The position numbers and the translations under genes are program-made. Below, in pieces: positions 1-12,860 of a stretch of 64,000 nucleotides of DNA. Origin of the DNA: Chromobotia macracanthus (taxonomy: Eukaryota; Chordata; Actinopteri; Cypriniformes; Botiidae). Numbering within the stretch: position 1 is the stretch's first letter; the number at the start of each line of letters is the position of its first letter. Under the pieces are notes generated by a model. That model was not told the DNA's origin, searched no databases, and saw nothing but the letters and a program-made list of their open reading frames with translations. The stretch is taken from NCBI GenBank assembly GCA_036877525.1, contig JAZGTH010000031.1:3023001-3087000 (forward strand), written 5' to 3'.

Positions 1-1114
1 CACATGGATGTTAAGATTACCAACAATTAAGACTTGATCTGTGGCAAGTTATACTTCTAATTAAAAGTCAGCAAATTCTTTAATAAAGTCAAAGTTGTGT
101 GGTACCCTGTGTGGTACCCTGGTGGCCTGTATACAGTAGCCAGTAGAAATTATTACTTAATTTATCATTTACACCAGATGAAGTATTGAGCACCATTACT
201 TCAAAATAAGGTATAGGTTACATATACAGAATTGTTATATCAGTGAAGGCACAAATAAAATATTCAATTCATGTGTTTCATAGGATTACGTAGACTATTA
301 CAACATTAACTGCTAATGCTATATGGCTTTATCTAGACCTTTGGGCTCTGCATATGATTGTTAATCAGGAAGTCTAGGCTTAAGGAAGAGATGGCAAGTG
401 CCAAAAAAGAGTCAATAAAACAATGTCACGGTATCCTCTCTAACACGAAAATTCTAGTACCTTTTTTAAACTGCTGTGTAAATAGAAAAGAATATTAAAA
501 TAAAATAACAGAGAAATTATGTTACATTTTCTGCTTCTACATTTTAAATACGCTTACAATCTACTTTTCACCTACAAATAATGAACACTCTCAAGTCTAC
601 TTTTTATGTATTAAAATTATACTTTATATGAGTGTAACTTAAAGCTGACATGCTGAAAAAATAGTCAGGGAATATTTGGTACTCAATCTTTTCATCAAGA
701 TTTATTTAAAAGTATATTTAAGTATTTTAAGTATAATTGGCTTCATGAACTAAAAAATGTGCTACAAGTATTTAACTATTTAACAAACTATCAGTTCACC
801 TGTAGTATAGCTGTTGTACAAACTAAGAAAACCGTAAACCAGCTGTGTACTCAGTCTACTAGTACACTTAAAGTATTCTTAAAGGTATAAACTAAAAAGT
901 GGACCAAAACAGTCCCAATACAGTAGTATTGAAATAGTACACTTACAAGTATACTACTAGTACATTGAAATTAATATTCTTACAACAAAGTACACTTAAA
1001 AATATACAGTACTTGAATTTAACTTAAGTATACTTAATAAAATGAACTTGTGAATAAGTATACTCACGTAAGGGTATTTGGAGCATTTTTGCCCCAAGTC
1101 CTGGTTTATTTCTG
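1..1114. other. AT-rich non-coding flank
   Basis: No coding exon, RNA gene or clear mobile element was recognised. The stretch is AT-rich. Between about 690 and 1070 it has many short irregular recurrences of AAGTATACTTAA-like and AGTACACTT-like strings, which look like a decayed low-complexity repeat. The missing first exon of the VAMP-like gene could lie here but could not be identified. Confidence 0.5.
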
Positions 1115-1190
1115 GATTATATGTAAAGCTGCTTTGAAGCAATGTATCGTTGTAAAAAGCGCTATATAAATAAACCTGAATTGAATTTCT
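1115..1190 (-). repeat. Interspersed repeat family A, short fragment
   Basis: Read on the minus strand this contains the family A signature: AATTCAATTCAGGTTTATTTATATAGCGC followed by a stretch ending in CTTTGAAGCAGC-type sequence (first 20 bases AATTCAATTCAGGTTTATTT). The same string opens longer copies near 13.2, 18.8, 35.8, 43.9 and 57.9 kb. This is a fragment of a dispersed family, not a gene. Confidence 0.7.
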
Positions 1191-1295
1191 CACACTGCTG
1201 TATCTGTATACTTAAAATGTATGATTAAGTTGTCCCCAAACCTGTCCTTAGAAGTTGCTGTGCTTATAATCTCATGTAGGCTGACTACAACACAG

Positions 1296-1766
1296 AACCA
1301 GCACCTACAAAACTCAATAAAGTTCAGGAGCAAGTTAATGATGTTAAAGTAATTCTCAAAGACAACATCAACAAAGTTCTGGAGCGAGAAGAGAGATTAG
1401 ATGGCCTGATTGGTAAAACAGATGATCTTCAAGCCACGGTAAGCCTTAGAGACCCATTAAGGGTTGACCTTTTAATTAAAAAAATAGCACCAACATACAA
1501 TTTCAACATACATGCATTTCTTGGCAATGTTGATGTTTCATAAAACCTAAAAAATATTTGGCAGTTGATCAGACCCAGGGCCATATATGCTTAACAAAGT
1601 GTTTCACATTTTTTGGATATTAACCTTTTTCTCTGTAATTATCTGCATTTGTTTAGGCTGATTCATTTCAAAGGACGGCCACACATGTTGCAAGAAAGAT
1701 GTGGTGGAAAAACTTGCAATCATTGTGTTAATCATTCTTTTGGCAACAGGAGTGATTCCTTCATAA
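1296..1766 (+). pseudogene. vamp8-like: VAMP8-like R-SNARE, 3' exons with a frameshift
   Basis: Two exons are visible: 1296-1438 (acceptor CACAG, donor ACG|GTAAGC) and 1657 onward (acceptor GTTTAG). They join in frame and encode an R-SNARE motif resembling VAMP8, including the zero-layer arginine in NKVLERE and the juxtamembrane ARKMWWKN. VAMP8 is a vesicle v-SNARE of endosome and granule fusion. After WWKN the frame hits a TAA at 1729-1731. A hydrophobic stretch (IIVLIILLATGVI) that should be the C-terminal anchor lies in another frame and ends at 1764-1766. As written the product would lose its membrane anchor. The first exon with the start codon was not found. A sequencing or assembly indel could mimic this decay. 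Assignment to VAMP8 rather than another VAMP is by recalled similarity. Confidence 0.72.
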
Positions 1767-2560
1767 GCCATTTAGATAATATGTCCTTGTAAAGTATAAT
1801 TATAATTACTTTATACTGTGAAAGATTTGGTTTGGAGATATAGACTTTGTTCTATTTTGGGATTAAATAAATTTCAAGTGATATTTGAAAAAAATATGGG
1901 AAGTAGCAATCCATCAATTTATCATACTGCATTTCCAACAAACAGAATAGGGGTGGGAGTGCTGAAGCCTATTCTACACCCAGCCTTCCTGGACCGAGGA
2001 CAGCAAAACACCCTGGAGACTAGCGGCTAACCCATCTCTGGGAGCTGGGAAAAATGTCAACAGATTTTGTGTGCATATCCTTTATACTATTTTTTGTCAA
2101 AAATTATCCTAATCATAAAACTTATTTTCTTATGTGGCTAAAAGCACAATACAATTCATTGTAAATAAATTGATAAAATACTTTAGTGTAGAAAGATTTA
2201 CCACTGTGAAAATGACACTGTAGTCATAACACTAATATTACATGTGACAAAGGACATGCGCTTGATTTAATGGCGAATGTTTTGGCCCATAATCATATTG
2301 TTAAAAATGGCTAATGAAAAAATGAAGCATTTAAAGGAATAATTCACAAAACGAAATTTGAAATCTGTCATTTCTTTTTTTGTCATTATTTACTGCCCTT
2401 ACTCTCTAACATAACATTAAAGTTAACAGGCAACAGGGCTATACTCTTGTCCTCTATTTTGTTTTTGGCATCAGTGCAAAATAACTCCAATAACTGATAT
2501 TTTTGTTGTTTTTTGAACTTCACAGCACTGGTCCACATTCAACTTGAATAAATTTAGAAA
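1767..2560. other. Intergenic, no feature recognised
   Basis: The segment lies between the VAMP-like gene and the 3' end of hnrnpd. It is AT-rich with no convincing exon. The part at 1930-2040 is locally GC-richer but was not recognised. Confidence 0.4.
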
Positions 2561-3049
2561 AACATTTGGATGAACTATTACTTTTATTAATAAAGAAATG
2601 AAAGACTGAGTTTACACACTTTATTTCATCTGTTGTTACATTAAATGGTTTCCATAACTCTGTAGCAAAATACTGCAATATGAAATGAATATTAAATGGC
2701 CTACACACTGTATGCACTGTAACAATAAATTAACAGACTGTGTACAAATAAATTCTAAATTATTTGGTGATTCTATGAATAATTGTACTTAATTTGGATT
2801 AGATAAGCTAACACAAGATCTACAGCAACAAATGGCAAACAAATTTAACACAAAAGCAAAAATTCAGAAAAAGTTCATAATCCAACACTTCATTGTACTT
2901 TCTGGTATTGAATGAACTGAGTTAACTGGGGACCTAAGACAGCCTAATGGTCATGACTGTAGATGTGGTAAGCTAGTAATGTGTTGATCAACTCCATTTT
3001 ATGTCTTGCCATCTTGCTTTCTCCTCTCAATCTTGACTTTCAATCCAAT
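2560..3049 (-). other. hnrnpd: hnrnpd terminal 3'UTR exon (predicted)
   Basis: On the minus strand a strong acceptor (TTGTTTTTCAG) precedes ATTGGATTGAAAGTCAAGAT at 3049. Minus-strand AATAAA signals occur at 2620-2625 and 2583-2588, so transcription probably ends shortly past them. The exon is non-coding. Its role as the terminal exon is inferred from the position after the cassette exon and from the multi-exon 3'UTR of vertebrate HNRNPD. The exact 3' end is a guess. Confidence 0.5.
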
Positions 3050-3853
3050 CTGAAAAACAAAGAAAATACTAATCATACTTTAGAAGGATAAAACTAAATG
3101 TAAAGGAATCCCAATTTCTTAATTTCAATAAGGAGACAAAAATGACTTTGAAGTAGAATATTAATAGAAAATACAAATTGTGCAATTAATTGAAGTCCAT
3201 TAGCTAAAAAACTTTGTGGCGCAACCAACATAACTTTAAAAATAGAGCTCATAACAATTAATGCAAAACCTACAAACTTGGAAATTAAAACATAAAAAGA
3301 AAGCATTACAAGCAAAGTTCCCATAGACAATATGTCCTTTCCAAGATTTAAAAAGGTTAAAAAAAAGAGAATTTGTTAGATGAAATTTTTACAGGTGAAG
3401 ATTTTTCCACCGCTGTCAGCAGGAAATCACACAATACAAATATAAAAAAGCAATTCTCCAGCACAGCGGCATCCAAGTACAAACCAGCTTTTAGCTCATG
3501 GACTACAGGATATTACAGCTACCCAAGCTACAAATAAGGAAAAGCAAGCAATTACAGATAAGATTAGAAGTGCATATTAACACTGGAGAAAGTCCAGAGA
3601 AAGCCGTATCCTTCAAAAAGTGAACAGTTAATTAATTTTATTTTCCGGCTCTTGACAAATTTTTACCATTACTTGATGGTGCCTGTAAAAAATGGCATTA
3701 AATTATAATATATTATTACATAAAACCAATCCCAAAAACTTTTAAAGAAATATTAAAAAAGGAAGATAAAAGCTTGACGTGTCCTTTTTATGTTTTTGTT
3801 GCTGTAGTTGTTGTTTTTTTACAATTCGTATACAGGATGTTGGAAGACCATAC

Positions 3854-3952
3854 CAAAGGGGAGCATTCGAGAGCCTACGCCTCTCATACCCTGTCCGCAT
3901 TGAGCGGGCCTGAGAATCGGGAAGTCAGCTCATGGCCTGCAAGAAGTCTCCG
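3854..3952 (-). promoter_or_regulatory. hnrnpd: hnrnpd 3'UTR cassette exon (exon 8), conserved with hnrnpdl
   Basis: This is a 99-nt non-coding exon downstream of the stop codon. The acceptor is TTGTTTGTACCTGCCAG and the donor is GTATGGTCTTCC. Both splice sites and the first part of the exon (CGGAGACTTCTTGCAGGCC) closely match the element at 16874-16977 in hnrnpdl (CGGGGACTTCATTGCAGGCC). Such similarity in non-coding sequence of ancient paralogs is unusual. Inclusion would put an exon junction far downstream of the stop and should make the mRNA an NMD target. Auto- and cross-regulation of hnRNP D and DL through 3'UTR splicing is reported in mammals; its operation here is inferred. Confidence 0.8.
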
Positions 3953-4305
3953 CTGGCAGGTACAAACAAGGTATATGTCAGAGTTAGGAGACAACATTCT
4001 TCTGTTTCTTTCGTTGTAAATCCATATTTTCTGGTACCCATTTAGCAATACTGTACCTGTAAATTTTTTACAGTTACAAAATGGCAAGAAACAGCCAAAA
4101 GCCAGCTGTCATATTATTGCCAAAAGACCAAAGTCTCTATGTTACCACTACTGTAAAGCACTTCAGGGTGCTGTGAAACTTTAAAGAAAAACAAAAATTA
4201 AGCAATGTACATTACAAAAAGGTCAAATATTACTTTATAAACTAAAAATGGCTTACATTAAACAGCACTATGACATACCTGCATGTTTCTTGTGCAGTTT
4301 AAAAC

Positions 4306-7300
4306 TTAATATGGCTTGTAACTGTTTTGGTGGCCACCTCGTCTTGGGGATTTGCCATAGCCACTCTGCTGATCTAAAGGTAGGAGCACAAAACACAAAC
4401 AATGCGTGTGTCCATGGTTAAATATGTTGCCATATGGCATATTAAGAATATCGGAGATAAATATTAATTAGAAAGCCATGTATGATTAAAGAATTTGCAA
4501 GAATACACCCTCAGAATGGAATAAGCCAATCTTTAAATATAATTCATCTCAAACTGTGACGTAATACTTGCAAGATACTTACGTTTATAGTATTCAAACA
4601 TTTTGCAAAATACTGTATTCTGAAAATATGGTGAGAGACAAAAATTTGTGCAGTAAGTGAATGAATTTTTGAAAATGGTTTATTGTTTTCTAAAAACGAC
4701 CACTGTCCAGTTGTCATTTTTTGCATGGCCTACAGATTAACATGTTCAGCTATTGTCCAATGGATTCAAGGCACTTTGACAAATGTGTTTTCAAGATATA
4801 ACATCCCTTTCTATTTAGCACCATAGTTATTATAATACATATGTACAATATAGCTTTGTGCAAGCAAGCCTTCCCTGTAAGACATTAGCAATTAAAGCAA
4901 TAAGTCTAGAGTTCTATGCATAGGCATGTATAATACAAGCATGTGCATTCTGCGCAGATAATTTAGTGCACAATTGTCATAGTCCAGGAGTACCAACAAT
5001 CCACGATACAATATATCCTTAGTTTTCTCATCTGCGTTCACAAACAGTATTACATACTGCTGTAGTCACCATATCCGTAGTAGTTGTTGTAACCCGAGTA
5101 ATCATAGCCCCCGTATCCACCATAGCCTTGATTGTAGCCATAGTTTCCATAATTTCCATAACCTTGATTCCAGTAATTTCCATATCCCTGGTTCCAGTTC
5201 TGGTTGGGTCCTGTAACAGATACCAAACTCATAAAAAATCTAAATAAAAGCTCAGGAGTTTTTAAAGGAAATTTATAAAACAGATGGTACAAAAATTGTA
5301 GCTTTACACCATCAAGCCAAACCATCCTAGTTGCTTATTGAATCTGTGCCGATCTGGCCCAACAACTACAGTTATGGTTTCATTTTCAACTAAATGGCTG
5401 ATAAGGGAGCTCTTTGGAATGCTTCAGTCATTGCCTTGGTAATGCAAACGTTAACAGATGACATGAAATGTATATAGCAACCACATCATAGAGGATTATC
5501 AGACAACTGTGTTTTTACAACTTCTTTTTAAATGACTTTGCTAACAGAAAGGGCACAACTTGTGATGACTTCACTCAAATAACACGCTTGGGCAGCTACA
5601 AGAGAAACTGGTAGCCAGGCAACATACAAGTGACCTATCCTTAGTTCACCACACACATTCTACCAGCACATCAGCCCAGTTAACAAAGGTTTGTAATCAT
5701 GACGTGCCGATCCAAGCTCAGGTAGAAATACAACCGTAACCATTAGGCCAGGTGGTGGAAAGAGACTTCCCAACTAAAAGAATTTCCTTTTTGTGCAACT
5801 TTGATTTTGCTTTTTTGAAATAAATTACTCTTCCTATCATCTCACTTTAATATCCTGTGGGGTATGGTCAATTCAATTAAAACTGCAATTTGTAAATTGA
5901 AAAGAAGCCAAATCTTAAATTCTAAAATCTTGCCTAATCTATACTGTATTTTAATGAGGTAGAAGGGCTATATATGAGCTTAAAGACAGCATAATCATCA
6001 TGCCGTACCGCCTCTCCCTCTGGATCTGGATGAATAGCCTCCTCTTCCACCCCACTGCTGTTGCTGCTGGTACTGCTCCTTTGACATAGCCACCTTGACC
6101 TCACACTGCAGACACATTCAGAGATTTCATGAGATGACCATTTGGGTAACCACTACAAGCCTATATTTGTACCCCTAAGATATTTATTCAGTCTGGAAAG
6201 ACCATCTTCCGAAGTAGTTAGAGTGATCAGAACTTAACGTGAGAATCAGAGGCAGCAGTAGTACTGATTTACTAGAGCTGATTATGAAATGAGAGTCTGA
6301 ACGAAAGACATGGCTGTTTTTTATTTGTTAATCTGTGAATTAATTCTACCTACATGTAAAGATTAAACGTATTGGGGAAGTTCATGCATTATGAGCACAA
6401 AATGTGTGGGAATTTTGTTAATTATGTGTATCACCTGTAATATCACAAATTTCATGCTCTGTTTAACACACCATATTGTCAAATAGCAAGATCATGCACA
6501 CCTATGTGTAAGACTGTACCTTGCTAAGGCCAATGTTATGGTACTTCTTCTCCATAATTTTCTTTACTGGATCCTCCTCTTTGAATGTTATGAAACAGAA
6601 ACCGCGTCTTTTATTTGTCTTATTCTCCATTGGCAGCTCAATAGATTCCACCTGGGGAAAATGCAAAGAAACACAATCAAAAATAAAAATAAAAAAAATT
6701 CATTAAGGTCATAAACTTTTATGTTGTTGTTTTGCAGTTATTGCTTAAAAAGACAGAAACATAAAAATAACATAAAATATAAACTTTTTCTATACCTCTC
6801 CAAATGCATCAAAGTACTCTTTAATCTTCTCTTCTGGAGTATCTGGGGAAAGACCTCCTACAAATATCTTCTTTACAGGCTCTTTGGACTTCATGGCTTT
6901 TGCTTTCTTAGGATCAATCACTTTTCCATTGAGTTTGTGCTCCTTTTGTGTAATCACCTTTGACAGGAACCAAATATTTCAGAACTGGATATAATCACTC
7001 AAAGGCTCCAATTCAAAACCAAGTGGGCTGCCTTGCTACATATGCCCTCTTACTAGGCATCCAAACATTTATGTCCTAACATAAATGAAATTCCTGAATG
7101 AGTAACAAGCAAATGATTTAGAACACTCTACACAGGCAGCAACAAATAACAAAAACACTGCAAGTGCACAACAGACTCAGCACACCAACTGATTAAATGT
7201 TGCATCTGCACAGATACCTTTTCCACACTTTCTGCATCTTTAAACAAAACAAAGCCAAATCCTCTGGATCGGCCTGTCAAAGGATCCAGCTTTAGGGTGC

Positions 7301-8650
7301 AGTCAACCACCTCTCCAAACTTTGAGAAGTAGTCTTTCAAGTCTTTCTTGGTTGTGTCCCAACTCAGCCCTCCAACAAACATTTTCCTGTAAACAAAAAG
7401 ATAAGAATGGATGGAGCAAAAGAATGGATACATAGCCTTTAATGTGTGAGGTGGACTGGATCATCATTTAATCTAGTTTTATGTGCATAAAGCATTTTAA
7501 TATCTGTTGACCACCTCTTTATTTCAAATACCAAGCATTTTAACATACATACAAAAAAGCCAAAATTCACTATAACTTCAAGAAAAATATTATTTCTTTA
7601 TAATTTATAGTTTATTTCATAAAAGTCTAAAGACGTGCCTGTTTATTACCGATACTTGTTTTTACCAAGTGTGGCTTTCTAAAGGTATTGGACAGCACAA
7701 ATAAAAACTTAAATGTCCTCCAGTTGAACATACTGGACAACTTTTTGCTATTTTTTACAATTACACATGCAGCTTTTATGACCTTAATAAATGATATTGA
7801 TGATATTAAATGAAACACTACACAGAATATTTGTACTTCTAAACACTAATTTGTCAGTGTTAGGTTAAAACTAGATTTTTTTAGAATTAACTTAATATCA
7901 TTAACAAATTATGGTACTTTTAAATGGTCAGTGGATAAGATCTGACCCTCTTTTATTATGCTAGGTTTGCTCTATAATTGTTTATTAAATACTTTTAATC
8001 GTTATTTAAAAGTTACAGGATTTGTGCATGCTGTAAAACAAGCCATGGAACACTACTATTACAAGTTTATCTCATTCTTAAAACGTGTTTGCTAAATGTA
8101 AATATAAGTTTTGCATCAATTACCCTTTCCTCTATAGACTATCTGCTTAATAAGACAACAACACATCATACACTGAACAAATAAGCATGACCTATTCAGA
8201 AGACGTTCACCACATTTTACCTACCTCTATTTGAAAGGCAAATTTTGTTAAATCAAACCATTCGGCGCTCCTTATATTTAAACAGAGATCTAATCTAAAA
8301 TTCTTTCGTGTTTTGCACTGACTAAATATAACAAACGCACTGAAAGTATCTTGTGGTCTTTACTGGTTTGAATGAAACACTGCAACTTCCACTTGGATTG
8401 TAGAGATACCAACTGGGGTAAATGGATAAAAACACCCGACTAATAAATTTATTATTATTGCTATAACTCACCCCTCATCTTCCTCGTTTTTACTCGCATC
8501 TATTTTTGACCCCTCAGTCTCTCCCTGCCCTCCATCATCAGCCCCAGTAACCCCTGGGATCTGCTCTTCACCCAGAGCCTCTCCATCATCTTCCTCCATC
8601 TTCATCATCATCATCGCCGGGTCTTCGCCCAAAGTCTGGTCCTCTGACAT
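4306..8650 (-). CDS. hnrnpd: hnRNP D (AUF1), complete coding sequence in seven exons
   Basis: Coding exons on the minus strand are 8472-8650, 7218-7386, 6796-6957, 6520-6651, 6009-6105, 5058-5210 and 4306-4373. All are bounded by GT-AG and stay in phase, giving 319 aa. An acidic N-terminus with a four-Met run precedes two RRMs. RRM1 has RNP2 MFVGGL (62-67) and RNP1 RGFGFVLF (101-108). RRM2 has RNP2 IFVGGL (147-152) and RNP1 RGFCFITF (186-193). A glutamine run and RGG follow, then a Gly/Tyr/Asn-rich tail with the C-terminal NSYKPY. hnRNP D binds AU-rich elements in mRNA 3'UTRs and shuttles between nucleus and cytoplasm. The start is the first ATG of the conserved acidic leader. The mammalian alternative exon 2 insert was not found in intron 1. 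The gene looks intact. Tail, DEDEG junction and C-terminus fit hnrnpd better than hnrnpdl or hnrnpab. Confidence 0.96.
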
Positions 8651-8900
8651 CTTTGAGAAACTACTGGCGAGAACACGCGTAGTTACAGATGATTATGCAC
8701 AATAGTTTGTATTGAATTAATTCAAATTAAGTGTTCAATCGTGTTAACTGGCTCACAATCGCGTTTATTTTAGCTTGTTTTACTGCTGTCGGTAGCAACG
8801 TCGCCATTCACAAAATGGCGGTGGGACGGAAGTTGAACGTGAATGTGTCATTAGGCTTGAAATGACGTAAGGTTACGTAAACGTTCATTGGTCGTCTCTC
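8651..8900 (-). promoter_or_regulatory. hnrnpd: hnrnpd 5'UTR and promoter region
   Basis: The region directly upstream of the start codon is locally richer in CpG than its surroundings. It holds a YY1-like core AAAATGGCGG at 8812-8821 and a CRE-like TGACGTAA at 8863-8870. The hnrnpdl upstream region has the same pair in the same order (22147-22156 and 22168-22175). The transcription start is not defined by sequence alone. Confidence 0.5.
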
Positions 8901-9118
8901 AAAGCATTTGCTGCGTGTATATATATATATATGTGGAATGCCAACTGGCCAAAAGTATTCAAATGAAATTTGGACGCGTCAACACAGCCCACCTGCCAAT
9001 GCCATTACTGTATTCAAGGATATATTTGCATTTGCGATGTGAGGGTACGATGGTATATGCGCATATAGACATCAGACGTCGATTTTATTCGTGAGGGATG
9101 ACGCGATATTTAGAACAT

Positions 9119-10264
9119 AAATCAGTAGCAAAAAAACTTGACAGCTTGCTGATTTGAATGTGAGAACTTGTAATATTAATATTCGTATTTGTAAGTCGAC
9201 ACAGCCCTGACGCGAACAGCTGAATCCTTCGATTTGCCCACACAGACAATAATCAAAACACCAAAGTTAAAGTTGCAGATTAATAGTTACAAATATGTAA
9301 AATTACATTCAGAAATAAAATGACAGACACTAATGTGTAGGACACACATTTAGTTTTGCACTTCAGTTTAGAGGTACAACCTCAAGTCGGCGCTTACAAC
9401 CTTTCAGATCTGGCGGTTCCAGTTCAAACCCTGGTGCTCTGACTTCTGCTACTCCTTTCGCTATATTGCTGTTGCAAATGCAGACGTGAGAGAGCAGAAC
9501 CGAGTGGGGGGCGGGGTTAAAGCCGTTTAATTGGTCGATGCCTGACCAATGAACAACGCCAGCCAGTGCGAAGCATTTTTATGCATGTTATTGTTATTGT
9601 TAAAACTCTTGGACAATATTTTCAATAAATATCATTAGTTTTAATTTTATATTACAGTGAAAGAGTAGCAATGTCGTTTTATTGGTTGGAGTCAGCCAAT
9701 TAAATGGGATGGAAAATCACAGATCGTAGCAGCTTGTCATCACGAAGGTCATGTAGCAGCCTATCATCGAGCAATCCCAGGGTAATTTTTACTTTTGAAT
9801 AATTATTAAGATTTTAAGTCTCAAAAATAAAATACTTATTACGTTTTCCTTTAATGATATACTGTGTTACTGATGAAGACCACTTTCCACACAAAAATTG
9901 TTTTGCCACAGATAGTTCTTCAACAGCAAAATAGCGAAAGGAGTAGCAAACGTCAGAGCACCAGGATTTGAACTTGTAATGCCAGATCTGAGAGGTTGTA
10001 AGCGCCGAATTGAGGTTATACCTCTAAACTGACATGCAAAAGTAAATATATCCTACACATTTGTGTCTGTGATTTTGTTTGTGAATGTCATTTTACACAT
10101 TTGTAACTATTAATCTGCAACTTCAACTTTGAAACACGGATGTTTTCATTATTGTCTGTGGTTGCAAATCGAAAGTGTAAATTTCAACTTACAAATACAA
10201 ATATTAATATGACAAGTTCTCACATTCAAATCAGCAAGCTCTCAAGTTTTGCTACTGATTTACC
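9119..10264. mobile_element. Fold-back element with about 350-bp inverted arms
   Basis: The left arm (about 9119-9475) is repeated in inverse orientation at about 9920-10264. Shared strings include CTCCTTTCGCTAT against ATAGCGAAAGGAG, TCAAATCAGCAAGCT against AGCTTGCTGATTTGAA, and CAGATCTGGC against GCCAGATCTG. The central part (9476-9919) carries no recognisable coding sequence. Arm identity is imperfect, so the element is not new. It resembles a non-autonomous fold-back or MITE-like DNA transposon. Target duplications could not be fixed. It lies just upstream of the hnrnpd promoter. Confidence 0.75.
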
Positions 10265-12370
10265 TTCATACAATATTAGGTAGAACAACACCCATGCAGA
10301 CGTGAGACATAATATTTGTACACGAATTACATTGTGATATGCGTTGGCGGGTACGTATGCAAATGTATTGTTCTAAGTGTACAATGTATTAATTTGTTGT
10401 TTGTGATGTCAGATCGTGTCATGGTTTGTCATGCATCCCAGCATGCCCTTTGTTAAACATTAATCATTTTGGTCTCATGTAGTGGAAAAGGCAGTATGGT
10501 TGCTCTCTAAAATGCCACTTAGGAATCTTTATTAAACTGCCAAAGGACCTTTTTGGGCTGCATGTGATTGGCCTCCTCTTACGAATGATGATTTGAATAT
10601 TGTAATAACAAGGTGTGTTTAGTATGTTTATAATGAAAAAATATGTACACAGAAATAACAATAAATGGCCCAAATAACATAGGTTAAACAACAATAATGC
10701 AGTAGCAACAGAGCAATCTTTAGTGACAGCAATACATGTAAACATTTACATGATTTAAACATTCGTTTCAACACGCAGCAAAAAACACGCCAAAAAATTG
10801 CGATAAGGCGAATTAAATAATCATGTCTACACGTAACAAAAAACACGTTAAAAATTGTCACATTGACGGAAAACGTGTTTCATTTTAATACTTTTGGCCC
10901 AGTTGGCAATCCATATCTATATGGTGTATGAAACCTGAATTTTCCTTGCCAACTAAAGCCGGGCTCAGACTACAGGATTCTCTGCATATTTCACCCTTAT
11001 TTAGAATCTTAGAAAAAAATGGGTCCAGGACCTTGATCGGGTCTGATATACTATCCAGAACATCTGGTAATGTGAGACGTTTCCGAAAAAATTTTACCCC
11101 TCCCTGTCTGTTCTGAGAAAAATCAGGGCTGCTCTGATCATATCAAACATGTCTGATATTTAGTTTTTTAATCAGGATGATTGCATGAGTACTAGTCAAT
11201 GAGAGACGAATGTGAATGACAGACCTTGTGAGTGACCTGGAAGGTTCCATTGAGATACAGTATGTCTTCTACAAGGGACTCGTGGAGTTGTTATCACTCG
11301 TGTAAAAATGCAAAGTGTTACACGAGTGGTGTTTGCATTATTATAGACAGGCTGTGAGTGTAACAAATAAAGCAAGTATAGAAGCAAGTAATAAAGTAAC
11401 AAATTTGCATGTTACATTGTTATGCCATTAGAAAAATTAATTGGTTAATGTAAGTGAATCAATGATGTACTGAATGAAGTGTAAGTTCTATATAAAAGCG
11501 ATGTCACATTCATAATTGTGCTGTTAAACTATATCCACAGGCTGACATGGCCTGTCATTAATGCTAATTTTTCCAGATACGGTTTAAGCCTATGTCCAGA
11601 ATAGAATGCACATTTGAGCTGTCTTAACTGAACTAAAATGTCTTAGAATTTTTTGTTTTGTCTCAAGATGCACACTAGTAATTAATTTTTGTAAGGCATT
11701 TTTATATTACTGAGTTACTGAAATATCGTAATTTAACTAAGGCCTAGTCCAGGCTTAAGCTGTGCTCTTTCTGTGAAACTAGGCCACAGAGTGTGTTATA
11801 AAGTCTAATATCAAATTTACACTGGAACAGAAGCACTTCTGAAATGGTGTTACACAGACTGTGTAAATGCTGTTAGGAAGTGCATAAATGCATTTACACA
11901 GCAATTACAATTATCAGAGCAGCGCCATGACAGGTATGAAAGTGAGGCTGTGAAGGATAGACTTACCATGTTTTCAGTGGTATCTTTTGTAAACAGCTGT
12001 ACAAAGTTCTAATGATACTTTCCAAAGCTCATTTTGTCTAGAGTTTATCTACTCAAATTTATTTAAGATATATTTCTGTAGTTTTTTTTCAGCAGAATAA
12101 TCCAGGAGATGTATGTCTATCCTTTACAGGCTTGCTTAGCCTGTCTTTGGCAAATGCAAATTGTTTGCATTTTCATTTACACAAATGTACAATGTCTGCC
12201 AAATTTCAAACGAAAATGTAAAGACTGTTTGCAATTGCATTTCCCACGTATTACAAGTTACAACCATGTCATATTTAAATTGCAATACAGATATTTAAAA
12301 CTGAGGGTATAATCTCTTTTTTCACTCTGTATATTTGACTTAATGTCTATAATGTTTGTATAACTGCCTT
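10265..12370. other. Intergenic, mostly unassigned
   Basis: No exon was recognised. Around 10955 GCCGGGCTCAGACTACAGGATT resembles the start of fish DNA-transposon relics, but a matching inverted end was not confirmed. The remainder is AT-rich sequence. Confidence 0.4.
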
Positions 12371-12374
12371 GTAT

Positions 12375-12860
12375 AAGAACAGCATACTTTGGTGCTCACT
12401 CACTTTGTGAGACAGCCCCTGCTCGGTCTGCCTCGCATAAGCACAAGGTGCTTTGGCCCACACTCTCTATGGCAGTCCCTCACTTCATATGATGGCTTGC
12501 TTTGTATAAGCATAAGTGTATTAGCACAGTGTGGTCATTGTGTCATTCATCACAATATAGCCAGTCCTGCTTGGCTTGTTTACTGATTAGCAGCTCCCTT
12601 CTTCAGAACAGTGGTCTGCCACATGTAAGCATACTGTCAGTTCAAAATAGAGGCCTGCCTTGTAAAAAGCACAGTGTGCTTCACTCACTCACAATAGGAG
12701 CCCCCCATTCAGATGGCAGTCCCCATTCTATATGGTGGTCTGTGCTTCACCTGCTTATTCACAGCGGAAGCCCCTCGCTTCAGATATGGTCTGCATGTGC
12801 TATAGCTGTTTTATGAGATAACAGCCCCCATTCGAAATGGCAGTCTGCCTTGTGACACTA
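12375..12860. repeat. Degenerate minisatellite
   Basis: Irregular repeats recombine the same phrases: TGTATAAGCAYAR, GTGTGCTTCACTCACTCAC, AGCCCCCATTC and ATGGCAGTC or ATGGTGGTCTGC. Apparent units are about 70-80 bp but strongly diverged. Open frames across it are by-products of the repeat. Confidence 0.55.

Noticed and set aside
5058..5325. A single-exon protein ending GDYSSM
   Set aside because: The apparent end is read-through of the GTATGT donor; splicing to 4373 gives the conserved GDYSNQQSGYGK reading.
5400..6000. Possible intronic C/D snoRNA in hnrnpd (TGATGA-like boxes near 5555)
   Set aside because: No convincing paired C and D boxes with closing stem could be seen.
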